NCBI GenBank assembly: GCA_002102555.1
Contig: MCFL01000058.1
Coordinates: forward strand, 93,129-157,128
Direction: 5' to 3'
From: Catenaria anguillulae PL171
Lineage: Eukaryota; Blastocladiomycota; Blastocladiomycetes; Blastocladiales; Catenariaceae
Length of the DNA stretch: 64,000 nucleotides
This document shows, piece by piece, positions 1 through 10,596 of the stretch. Under the pieces are notes generated by a model. That model saw nothing but the letters and a program-made list of their open reading frames with translations. It was not told the DNA's origin and searched no databases. A program made the position numbers and the translations under genes. The first letter of the stretch is position 1; every line of letters starts with the position of its first letter.

Positions 1-2937
1 CAACGGTTCAGCGCTTTCCAGCAGCGCTGGAGCGACCTCCTTCCACCAATGCAGCAGCTTGATGATGGGGCAGACAAGAGATTGCTGGATCTGGCAGACC
101 TTCGCACACGCATTGCAGAATTCGAGCGCACCCGACGACCCACACAAGTTGGCTTTGTCGAGCGCCTGATGCAAGCCAACAGCAATACTGCAAACGGCTC
201 ATCAGAAGCTTCCTCTTCAAGCGGCTCAAATGAACGAAGCCAAGGGCCAGTCATTGCATTCGCAGGTATTCCCGACGGTGTCGAATCGTCGTCATCGCCC
301 AACGGAAAAGGCAAGTCGCCCAAGAAAGGTAAGCTTGGAGCCTTGGTTACGGGTCCAATAGCGATTGATTTTCAGCGCCCATCCAACGTCCGTTCCACAA
401 CGCCCAATGGTACAAGCACAAAAGCTCAATCACCACCAGGCTCGCCCATGGGCCTGGGTCTGGGCTTGCTTGCCTTGTCCAACAACAGCCATACACTTCG
501 CCCATCCAGCTCTGGCGTCGAGTCATTTTCCCTCAATAGCCCGCTCGGTGTTGCTGACGACATTGAACCACTCGAATTCCAGCTCGGCCAAGAGCTCTCT
601 CAAGTGCGCAGGCTCATTGATGAGCTCGTTCGCCATCCCATAATGGCCCTTCACGTTGCTGTTCGACAAGTGTGCCAGACATACCGCACCGAATTCACAA
701 TCTGGCACAAGGACATGACATCGCGGCTGGCTCAACTGGAATCCTCGTCCGTGTTTCGTGCCAGCAATCAACTCTCAACTCAAGCTTATGCGCATGAGCG
801 TCGTGGAAAGGCACTGCACCAGCAGTTTACTCAGAAGCTCTTGTCGATTCAGGCGGCCAAGCTGGCAATTCGCAAGCAACGCAAGGAGCGCGAGCAGCAG
901 CTGGTCGAGTTTGCGGGACAATGGAGGAGCGCTGTTGAGCTGGCCGAAGGGCTGCTTCACGTTTACATTCAGCGCATCACCAATGGCCATGTGCCCGACC
1001 AGTACACAAATCAGGCGATTGGAAAGCAGAAGCGGTTGATCGAAAAACTCGTTAACGAAGGATCCAGCGAAGTGGAAAAGACATTGGGCCCGCTGACGAA
1101 CCAGTGGAATGAAACTGCAACTCAGTTGGCGCTGCTGGCGGCAAATCAAAACGCCGACGACTTGCGACCATACACACCTGATCCCATCTTTAACTCTAAT
1201 GGCGCCATAGGCGCGGACGGCCTCTACAACCCTGCCGTCGTTGCTGCCATGACGCCCGAGTCGCGAGTCAGCGCCATCGCGGGCATTGAAGGCAAATCGG
1301 CCGAGGTTTCAGTACAAGTGCGGGACGGCGTGCTTCGCATCACCAAGCTCAAGCATCGGTTGCAAGAGGCCGCAAAGAGTGCGACAGCCGACCTTGATTC
1401 GTACTTGACCGACTTGGATATGGCCAACCGAGTGCAGACTGCCATTGTTCAATGCAAAACACGGGTTCGGTCCTTAATTGCTGCCGACCAGTCAGATCAT
1501 GCAACGACCATCAGCGAGCTCAAGGCGCTTGCGGAAAAGGTGCGCGAATCGCTTGGGACTCAGGTCGCATTCGTCTCTCTCGAATCTGCGAGCAGCAACA
1601 AGGGCAAGAAAAGAGATGAGACTCCACCTCAAACAAATCAAATCGTTGAACCAGCCCAGTTCTGGGAACAAGTCGTAGGCAGTGTCGTGTTGCTGGTGAA
1701 AGCGTGGGACCTCGCATGTCAACGAGCAAGCAACATTGGCGGCAGTGGATCAACGACTCCCCCGGCACCGAGCGGATTTGGGGCTGATGGGAACACTGGC
1801 ATTCCATCCTGGGCCACATTTCTCGCATCGATGACCGACCCGAACGCAAATACGAGCACGGCGGCAGTTAAGAACCGGATCAGTGCCAACACCAAGCGTC
1901 GCGGGTTCGGCCTTCTCAGCAAGGGCAAAAAGAGCCCAACATCGCTCTCCGCTTCTGGCTCACCGAGCTCTTCTCGCTCGGGTTCTCGTCTCAATCTCTT
2001 TGCCAACCCGACTCCGCTCCCCGACATGTGGATACAGCAGCTCACCGCAGATCTGACCAAGATTCCATTCACGGTCACGCCACGCCGGAACTGGTTCGGT
2101 CTTCAGCGCACCTGGGTTATGATTGACAACTTGATTACTGCCAATTGGTCATGGACTGTCGAATGCGAATCTCGCCAACTGGTTGCCGAGCACCAATCTC
2201 GATGCGCGAACGAAATGCACCACTGGCTCCAGCACCAACTTCCGTCTCTTGCCAATGACCTCATTGCCCACGTGTCGCAACAAGTCAGCAAGTGGATTGT
2301 TCGCGATTGGGCGTTTTGGACCGACAAGTGGGCTCAAGTTGCCCGTGAACGGTTGGGCAACGACGCGACAAGGCGCGATTACTGGGACACCAAAGTGCGC
2401 CGGTGGCGCCCAGAGCCAACGACAACGGCCGATGAGACCATGGGTACGGCGGCAGAGTGGACGGCGAGGGCCGACGCTGAAAACAAGACGTGGGTGAGCA
2501 GCACCATTGACAGACTCTCTGCAGAGGTCCGCGAGGATGCGGCAAGCATTCGCCGGCAGCACGCACAGCTGATTGCGTATCTCGTCATGGTATCGAGTCC
2601 ATTGACATATACATCGCCGAGCGCTGCGGCAGCCACGCTTGTGGATGTATGCGAGTGGCTACAGAAGCAAGTTCCCAGCGGCGATTTGGCAGACTATGAG
2701 CAGGTGCTTACGGGAATGCAAAAGTGTGCGGCGTCAGTTCAAGTTTGTGCAGACACGGAGCCGGCAAACAATGCCGCGCTGCAAGTTCGGATGCTGATTG
2801 AGAAGGTGGGTGAGGTGGGTAAAGCGAGGGTGCAGTCGGTCAGTGCTCAAGTGGATACAGCCAAGGCAACCCTGGATCGATGGTGGGCTGGGTGGACGAG
2901 CGGGCTCGAGGTTGTTGTGCAGCTGTCCCTCTCTTGA
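1..2937 (+). CDS. Large coiled-coil protein, 5' partial, function unknown
   Basis: The frame is open from the first base of the window to the TGA at 2935-2937, so the gene begins upstream; the first ATG in view is at 49. About 978 residues are visible. Residues 50-170 are Ser/Gly/Pro-rich and probably disordered. A long, charged, mostly helical stretch follows (LIDELVRHPIMALHV near residue 198, then Q/R/E-rich heptad-like sequence to about 345). A second helical stretch lies near 430-530, a basic Ser-rich linker near 605-655 (KRRGFGLLSKGKKSP), and a Trp-rich helical domain near 670-960. No catalytic motif or membrane segment is visible. The layout resembles fungal cytoskeletal or spindle-positioning adaptors, but I do not recognise the family and assign no function. 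It converges on the minus-strand gene ending at 3017, 79 bp away. Confidence 0.7.
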   Translation, partial: QRFSAFQQRWSDLLPPMQQLDDGADKRLLDLADLRTRIAEFERTRRPTQVGFVERLMQANSNTANGSSEASSSSGSNERSQGPVIAFAGIPDGVESSSSPNGKGKSPKKGKLGALVTGPIAIDFQRPSNVRSTTPNGTSTKAQSPPGSPMGLGLGLLALSNNSHTLRPSSSGVESFSLNSPLGVADDIEPLEFQLGQELSQVRRLIDELVRHPIMALHVAVRQVCQTYRTEFTIWHKDMTSRLAQLESSSVFRASNQLSTQAYAHERRGKALHQQFTQKLLSIQAAKLAIRKQRKEREQQLVEFAGQWRSAVELAEGLLHVYIQRITNGHVPDQYTNQAIGKQKRLIEKLVNEGSSEVEKTLGPLTNQWNETATQLALLAANQNADDLRPYTPDPIFNSNGAIGADGLYNPAVVAAMTPESRVSAIAGIEGKSAEVSVQVRDGVLRITKLKHRLQEAAKSATADLDSYLTDLDMANRVQTAIVQCKTRVRSLIAADQSDHATTISELKALAEKVRESLGTQVAFVSLESASSNKGKKRDETPPQTNQIVEPAQFWEQVVGSVVLLVKAWDLACQRASNIGGSGSTTPPAPSGFGADGNTGIPSWATFLASMTDPNANTSTAAVKNRISANTKRRGFGLLSKGKKSPTSLSASGSPSSSRSGSRLNLFANPTPLPDMWIQQLTADLTKIPFTVTPRRNWFGLQRTWVMIDNLITANWSWTVECESRQLVAEHQSRCANEMHHWLQHQLPSLANDLIAHVSQQVSKWIVRDWAFWTDKWAQVARERLGNDATRRDYWDTKVRRWRPEPTTTADETMGTAAEWTARADAENKTWVSSTIDRLSAEVREDAASIRRQHAQLIAYLVMVSSPLTYTSPSAAAATLVDVCEWLQKQVPSGDLADYEQVLTGMQKCAASVQVCADTEPANNAALQVRMLIEKVGEVGKARVQSVSAQVDTAKATLDRWWAGWTSGLEVVVQLSLS

Positions 2938-3016
2938 ATCACCACGCACAATAGATAATGGTATATTCAAATGGGCAGACTGACATTAGCACAGGAAAGG
3001 TAACTGGAGTGCTGCT

Positions 3017-5477
3017 TCAAACGCAAAGGCGCGGAGGATGGTTCTGCTGCATCATTGTCTTGCGATCTTGCCGGCTCGATCCTTGCATGGGAGTTCCAGC
3101 AAGAGACAAGTCGCCGCTTTCCGATATTTGGCTGGACCTTGTCCTGGCCGAAGAAGTGGTCGAGGCTGTGGCGCTCAACGGCGGCAGGCTCAGTCGTGAA
3201 GCAGAAGACTTGACAGCTCGACCACCCCGAATGATACTTCCACTACCAACCGCAGCTACCATTCCCGACGAGCCATAACTCGTGGCTGCATTTGAGTCGG
3301 GTGCATGGTCCGCCTGCCCAATAGACGACACGACCAAAAGCGAGGAAAAGAGCGCGGGCAGCGTGGAATGCGTGCGTGAATCCTCTGCGGGAACAGCTCG
3401 ATGCGCATCTGCAGCCGCGGCCTTGCGTGGGACGATACGTTCGTGTGGTGAGCCGGCGCCACCTTGGCCATTGCGGCGAGGCAAGGAATCAATACCCTTG
3501 CGCTTGCGCTCGGCGGCGACATATTGCAGCGTTCGCGTCCACGGGCAAGCCATATCAGGATCAATGTCAATGTCGGCGGGAATGACTGTGTACGAGTGAA
3601 GGAAGGTGGTAAGCACTCCAGCCATGGAGTAAATGAGGAGATAGTTGGGACGGACAATGTTCTTCCGAATCATCAACGGGACAAATCACTTGCTGGTCAC
3701 ATTCTGGGCATTTGGTTGAGCATGTCAACAGCCAGCGATCCACACAGTCCTGTATAGTGAAAGTCAGATTCAGATTACCATGCTCGATCGGTCAGCCGCA
3801 GTTGAGAGGGCATAAATGCAAAGCGGAACGAGAACCGGACCTGATGGAACTTTGAATGCGAACAAGGCAGCTTCCTCAACACTTCACCCTCGCAAACGGC
3901 GCCAAGGCAAATGTGACAGGTTTCCGTGTGATTTGATCCCAGCAATGCTCGTACCCGATCCATGCCCTTGACTCGCATCAGTGGGAACATGCCGACAACG
4001 TGGAGTCGCGAGTATCCCTTGATGACTTTAGTTGAATCCAGGTCGAGCAGACTCTGGTAATCTTGGTCTGATAAATCCCGCGATTGGAGCTCTTGGATCA
4101 CTCGCTCTGGCAGCTGAGGTTTGACGTCTGGTATGTAGGATACGCGGATCATTTGCGTCAGCGCAAGCTTGCGTGGGCGGTCATCAATTGACGATACTTA
4201 GAAGAAAAAAAATGAGCAACGCACAGCGTTTGGCAAACGTCCAGAATGACGCCTTGGGATTGTCTTTAAATTGAAACGGATGCTCCGGGTGGAGAGTTTC
4301 GTCTTGGAAGCAATCGCTGCAGAGGGAGTATTCCTGCAGGTTGGATTCGTCAATACAGAGGATCCAGATTGAGTAACATGTTGATTGAGTGGCCGGCAGC
4401 AACATGGAATCTGTGCGCACATCTGGACAAGTCGAGCATCGATACCTCCGACCACGAATTGGCTTGGTGCAAGAGCGACAGTGGACGCCAACATGAAGCG
4501 GTGGAAGTTGGCGCTTTCGGTTGTTCTGGCGAGATTTGCGAAGCGTTTCTGTTCGCTTGACTTGGGTCCATTCCTTGTCCAGTTCTTCGAGCTCTTCCAA
4601 GCTGGCAAAATCAGAGCGACAAAGCTGTCATGGATACAACAAAAAATTAAGTCCCTGACACCCACGCACACATGGTCCGTGTAAAAACAACGTACAGGGC
4701 ACGAAATGATGTCGCTGCCGAGCAGTTTTGATTGGTGTTCTGCGACAAGCTTCATGCAAGGTATGTGGACATTGTTGCCACAGCTGTTCTTGCAATAGCA
4801 TAGTGGAATGGTAGATGATGCAAAGGTTTCTTGACAAATGGGGCTGTACGAAAAGTAGGCAAAAATGTGTGAGATGCACTTGTGAAGATTGGAAACGGAG
4901 CAGCAACGAACCAAACATCTTCTTCTTCTATGGGCCGTTGGGCAACTCCGGCAACCTGTCTTTTGCTTTTTCCAGTGCCAGGTTGAGGACATTCCGGGGT
5001 ATTGCATTTGCGGGACAGCGAGGAGCTCAACTGTTGCAGTTCGTGCTCAACCAGGCCCGTTTGGAAGAGCAACGGCGACGACTGGTCGATGCGTAGACGT
5101 CGGTGCAAGGACCAGACGATGTGCTTGCATACACTTGCGAGCGGCTCTTCCGTCGGCGACGTGCTCGAAGCGTGCTTTCCACAATCAGAAGTGCCACGGC
5201 AAGAACACGAGTGCACTGATCCAAGCGTCACTCGAAACGTAGCGCCGTCCTGGTCGCGAAGGGTAAACTTGAGGGGTCCTGATTCATGGACAATAAAGAA
5301 GCGAGCATGAAGGCCCGCGTCGATTTCTTCTTCCCACGCCTATATTGGACAGCGGCGGGTGCAGGCAGCGTCAGTCGTCCGTCATTTGTGGTCGGTCGGG
5401 ATCGTCCATTGGTCATCCTCCGGCCGACGTGCCTTTGGAAGTTTCGCAATCCATTGGCGGGCAGGTTGTTTCAACAT
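3017..5477 (-). CDS. ZSWIM2-like E3 ubiquitin ligase (SWIM-RING-ZZ-RING)
   Basis: Likely a RING-type E3 ubiquitin ligase. Reading minus-strand exons in order gives a SWIM zinc finger (5230-5100; HSCSC, then CKHIVWSLHRRLRI), a RING finger (CPICQE, then CYCKNSCGNNVHIPCMK, closing with CPLCRSDF), a ZZ finger (HCRSC, CSTCPDEYSLCSDCF) and a second RING (TCHICLG, LPCSHSKFHQDCVDRW, CPECDQQ). This order is that of animal ZSWIM2, an E3 expressed in testis. Introns fixed by frame and zinc ligands are 4844-4911, 4625-4695, 4334-4420, 3750-3840 and 3586-3655; each restores a Cys pair or conserved stretch. One more intron near 4130-4220 is not resolved. The start is uncertain: ATG 5477 opens a plausible first exon (MLKQPARQWIAKLP), but its join to the SWIM exon near 5330 is unclear. 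The last ~170 residues are Ser-rich and probably disordered. The gene is divergent from VPS54. Confidence 0.8.
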
Positions 5478-5805
5478 CGTTGCACGAAGATCTCGCTTCC
5501 AAGTGCATGTAGTATTTGTAACCGTCGTCACATTATTGTGCAAAACATGCACGATGACGAGTTGACGGTTGCCAGCCTTCCTCTGTCTGCATCTTGCAGG
5601 CGTGACGACGCGACAACCGTCGATCGGAGTTCGTGCATCATGAAGTCATCTTTGCGGAGGGCATCGTTGAGGATATGAAAGTGACTCGGAAACCATTCTT
5701 GAAGCATGCAACATTAAAAAGACCCACAAGACTCGGCGCATTGGTTTCGCCTATTGGTCTATCACGTCGCACACACCATCAGCTCCGAATCTGATTCCGA
5801 CCCAC
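5478..5805. other. Divergent intergenic region between the ZSWIM2-like gene and VPS54
   Basis: A 328-bp stretch between two divergently transcribed genes, presumably holding both promoters. I see no TATA box or repeat worth naming. The unresolved first exon of the ZSWIM2-like gene could extend into it. Confidence 0.4.
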
Positions 5806-8800
5806 ATGAACTTCTTTGCCGCCGCTCGCCGAACCAGCACGTCGCCTGCCGCCAACGGCGCCTCGCCCCCATCCCATCCCCATCCCCATCAACATCGGCC
5901 GCAACGCTACCCGATCCAAATGGACATTCCACGTCTTCTCTGCGTCCATTCTCGGGCCTCGGGGCCAATCTGCTTTCGGCCATGCCACGCCCAACCACCG
6001 TTTCCGGGGGCCTCAACTATCACGTCACGAGTAGCGGCTCGTCCTCAACCAACACGTCAGATGTTCATTTGCCGCGCCCGGGGACCGTTTCTCCGACGCC
6101 TTCGGCCGATACGGCACTCGCCAGTGGGAGCGCGACATTATCTGGTGGACATTCGTCGTCTGCAGGTGCTTCCCGACCGTCCCATCGGCGTTCGCGGTCG
6201 ACGGGTCTTGCTGGCCTCACAACCAATGTCACGGCGGCAGCATCCGCGCTCGTCCCACAACAGCTCATGTCGCTTTCTGGCGTCCTCAACGACCCGAAAT
6301 CTCTCAAGTTTGCCAAACTCGACCTGGGCGGTGCATCTGTTCCCGTCGTCCCACTCAAGCGCGTCCGAATGGGCGATTTCGAGGCGTACATCAAGGGCAT
6401 TCAGGGATACTATGACCAGTATGCGGAAAACAGGCGTGCGGGCCTTGCATCAGCAACGGCAGGTGCCCCAGCATTGAAAGCGGCGTCGAGGAGCAAGTAC
6501 ATTGACCCGCGTGAGGATCCCGAGTCGCCCTCTGCATCGCTCTACTCGCTGCTTGGCATGGACAGGATCCCAGGCGGGTCTACCTCGGGTGGCAGTCGCC
6601 GCCAAAGCATCCTGCCGCCACCCAGTGGCCACCCGGGATCCTCGTCGTCGTCGTCGTCGTCATCGGATCCGCAGCAGCCCTCCGGACCTCCGCCGTTGTC
6701 GTCAGTCCCGCAGGTGTACTTCCAACCCGACTTCACGCTGGAGAACCCACGCATCTTTGACGTGATCACGGGGTCGCTCGACCTGCACGCCCTCGAGCCG
6801 GCTCTGCAAGCTCTGGCCACGCACACGGACACGGTCGAGGACCACTTGACGCGCGAAATTTCGACGCGCTCAAACTCGTTTTTCTCTGCACTCACCAACC
6901 TGACTGAATTGCATGCGGAAACGGGGCAATGCCTGGCGCAAGTGGAAACACTTCGTGCGCGATTGGCCGATCTGTCGCGTGTGCACTCAAAAAAGGCGCT
7001 CGAGACGGTCAAGCTGACACAGCGCCGGGCCAATGTGGCCAAGCTGCTCGATGCCCTTGCGGGCATTCATTCCGTGACGGACGCGGCGGCCACGGTCCAG
7101 GGTTTGTTGCAGCAGTCGGACTATGTTGCTGCTTTGCAGGTGCTGGCCGAGTCGGCGGCCGCAGTGCAAGCGACGCGCGGGATTGCCGCGTGCCAGGTGG
7201 TGCATACGCGGTTGGCGGATATGGGCAGGACGTTGGGGCATTTGCTTGTTGCTGAGCTGGCGCAGGCATTGGTTGCACAGGTCAGAATGGCCGAGGGGAT
7301 GGTGCAGAGGGCGTGGCCGCAGAGAGGTTGCAAGAGGCAAAGGCCAGAATCACGCCCTTGGTGCAGTGCTTGATTCGCGTGGACGGATTGGGGGTTGCGT
7401 TGGCCGGGTACCAGGATAAGTTGGTTGGTGAGGTGAGGGGCATGATTCGAAAGTTGTATCCGCCCGAGTTGCTGGTCGAGACACAGCCTGGACAGCAGCT
7501 GACAGCCACCGTGTACGTCGCATCCATCCCTCGCATTTTCGTTTACGGACGCTGACCACTGTAGAATGTCGATTCAGGCCGCCATTCATCAAGGCACTCA
7601 AAGCACTCACGCTTGAACGCTTCTTGACGCTCCTCGACTCTGTCTACCGCGGTTGCCACCACTTCTTCATCCACCTGGTCGATCTGCACACCATTCTGTG
7701 CGACGCCATCACCGACGCCGAAAAGAACCGGATCCGCATCGGTGCCGACAAGCACCTCACGGGACATTGTTACCAACGCCGCCCGTGCCCGGCGGCGGCG
7801 GGTTGGGCGACGAGGACGAGTTCCGGTCGTCGGCACCCGACCCGCACTTGCCGCCGCCCATGGACCCGGCGTCGTCTTCCAATACCTCGGGTGGCGTGAC
7901 ATATGCCAGCTTGTTGCTCGCGAGCGCTCGCGTGGTGCAAGGCGTGACAGACTTTGGCCATGTCCGATGTGCCAAACTCTTGACGGGTCGTGCTGACCAG
8001 AACGCACAGTTGTCGCTCAAAGATTTCGTGCGCCTGTACTCGACCGCCATCGACTTTGTGCACACGTCCGACAAGCTCGTGGCCGATCTCCGAGGTGTCA
8101 CGGGCGCGGCAACCACTGGCGGCGGCGGCGGCGGGCCCGTTGCACTACGGTCTGCACTCCAAGCACAAGCGCGTGCGTTTGTTGTGCACTTCCACATGGA
8201 GCGCATGAAGCAGCTGGGCATGCTCGTTGAGAACGAGGTGTGGGCACAAGCAGACGTGCTTTCGGATTTCCAGGCCATTGTGGACCGGATTGCCGATCCG
8301 GCGGGGACGGTCGATGCGCGGCGCAGGAGGCACTTGTTGGCAACGACAGCATCCAGCGGGTCCATCAATGGCGGCAGCTTGGGCGATGGATTGAACAAGG
8401 ACGAGCCGCCAGCTGCTGCACCAGCGCCGGCCAAGGGTGGCCTGGCAACGGGGTCAGTAAAGTGTTGCTCATTGGGACGCAGCAGTTTCCTGTGGCTAAT
8501 GTGGTGCTCATGCTGGGCAAAATGCTTGACGAGTACTTGCAGGTTGTCGGCGCGATTCCGTCGCTGGCGACCGATGTGCACTCCAAACTGGTCGAGCTGC
8601 TCAAGACGTTCAATTCGCGGTCGTGTCAGATGATTTTGGGTGCGGGTGCCGTGGCAAGCGCAGGACTGAAGAGTATTTCCGCAAAGCATCTGGGTACTTG
8701 CACTTTTTTTGTGTTTTCCCGCGTGTCTTTATTGTTTCCACGACTGACTGCATTGAATTTGGGACAGCCATCACCTCTCAATCTCTTGGTGCCGTCCTTG

Positions 8801-9945
8801 CACTGATTCCCTCGATCCGGACTGCCCTCGCCGACCACATGACGGAAAAGCAAGCCGTGTTCCTAGCCGAATATGGCAAAATCACCAAGGACTATGCCGA
8901 CCACCAATCCGAAGTGTACGCCAAACTGGTGGCCATCATGGAAGAGCGCGTGACGTTTCACTCACGGTCGTTGGGCCAAGTCGACTGGGAATCGCAACCG
9001 GTGCCCATGGACGAAACCACGCTGCCGCCGCCAACACCGGCCATGGAAGCGCTCGTCAAGGAAACCTCCACGTTGCACAAGGTGCTTGCCCGGTACCTGC
9101 CCAGCGAAACGCTGCGCATGATCATGACGCGCGTGTTTTCCGCGTACAACACGCACTTGGAGCGCGAGCTGGCCAGGATCGTGGTGACGAGTGTGGCGGC
9201 AAAGAATGCCTTGTTGATTGACATTCAGTTTTTCATTCGCAAGTTGAACGCCCTCGAGGGCGTGGATGGGCCCGGGTCGCATTTGGAGGCGTGGTCAATG
9301 CCATGAAGATTACGGACAAGGCTGTTGCGGCGGCGGCTACTGCGGCGGGGGACAGCGCATGCTGGGAGGGGCAGAGGCGGCAGCTGGTGGAGCAGGTGCA
9401 CACGGGTCGGATTCGTCGATTGCGAGCAGAGCAAGTGGTGCAACGGCCGTGTCGAGTGGAGTTGCCGCACAAGCCTCGCCGAGTTCGGCCACGTCGGATA
9501 CCGCCGCGTCCATTCGGTCGTTTGGAGGAGGGTCCAGCGCGGCGAATCCCACGGGCTCGACCACAAAGTTTTCCGCGTCCATCTCTGGGTTTAATCTCAA
9601 GTCGTGGGCCGCCGGTGTGGGTGTACCGGCGACTGGTTCACATCCAGCATCGTCGTCGAGTGCAACAACGACAACAACAACGACTGCAGCAGCGCCGGAT
9701 CATCAGGCATGTTGCCAGGAGGGCCCAGCATCGGTGGAGGGGCGAGCGGATCTGGGGCCACGTTGGCGGGCGCCTCGTCGACAGCAGGCGCAGGAGCGTC
9801 TGGTGGGCCGCCAGGAGCGCAGGCGGCGGCGAGTGCGAGTGCGGCCGCCATGTCGGATGCGGCGCAAAAGACCAAGCAGATTGCGAGCGATTGGATGAAG
9901 AAGATGACGTTCACCATGAAGAGCGCAGGCGGGCAGGAGCATTGA
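5806..9945 (+). CDS. VPS54: VPS54, GARP tethering complex subunit (frame interrupted)
   Basis: Subunit of the GARP complex, which tethers endosome-derived vesicles at the trans-Golgi network. The conserved N-terminal region is seen at 6715-7290 (FQPDFTLENPRIFDVITGSL, then HLTREISTRSNSFFSALTNL). The C-terminal Vps54 region runs from 8015 (DFVRLYSTAIDF) through LLKTFNSRSCQMILGAGAV near 8600 to YAKLVAIMEERV and LLIDIQFFIRKLNALEG near 9250. Introns at 7513-7577 and 8694-8767 are supported by frame. ATG 5806 (MNFFAAARRTST) is the likely start. The reading frame changes at about 5880, 7310, 7770, 8450, 9270-9380 and 9640-9710. Every change steps the frame back by one, as single missing bases would, and most lie beside G/C runs. 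The protein is conserved across these breaks, so I read them as sequence errors rather than a pseudogene. The tail (9400-9945) is low complexity and ends with KQIASDWMKKMTFTMKSAG. Confidence 0.85.
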
Positions 9946-10596
9946 AGTATTTTTCGTAGGTTGATGTTCTGTTCTGAGACCCAACTCTTTATTTTGATTG
10001 ATTACTTGCTCTGTCATAACCCTCTCCTTGACTTGGGCATTCCGTCCTGTCCTGTTTTCGCGCGCATGGCTGCGCCACGACTGGCGGCGTGTTTCTATGA
10101 CATTCCACGAGGTTCGACAACGTCACGCGTCTGCACGAAAGAGGATCGTTTGAGGCAGAGAGAAAAGTCGATGATCGCGAATGGAGCTTAGGTCTGCGCC
10201 TCGACGGCTTTGCAAACGTGCGCGCGAGCATCTGGCACAAGCCGTACACGTATGCCGGCGCAAGACGGAGAGGGGCAGCGTGGCCGTGGCCAGGCACGAT
10301 GTGCTTGCGTTGCGGAGGTGATGGTCTCACCAACACGACCTGATGGTGGCCGTCGATGATGGCCGGCGCCGGGACGTGGTCGCAGCCAACTTGAAGCCAA
10401 GCCAAGCCGTGACGGACGGTACGGTACCATTTAGGACAGATTAGAGTGTGGGTCGAGATCCTATACTGTCCATTCATCCCCAGTCAAGTCATTTGAAATT
10501 TGAAATTGATCGAGTCATATGCATTCACTCGTCTCCTCTGCTGACAGCGAGCAATCATCCTCTGCTCTGCGACTGCGCCCGTCTCCACCAACAATC
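9946..10596. other. Intergenic region between VPS54 and HSF
   Basis: A 651-bp stretch between two plus-strand genes. It should hold the VPS54 3' UTR and the HSF promoter. No coding signal, repeat or clear core promoter element is visible. Confidence 0.4.

Noticed and set aside
5806-9945. Programmed ribosomal frameshifting in VPS54 and HSF
   Set aside because: There are too many sites, no shared slippery heptamer, and similar one-base gaps in unrelated housekeeping genes. Sequence error explains them better.
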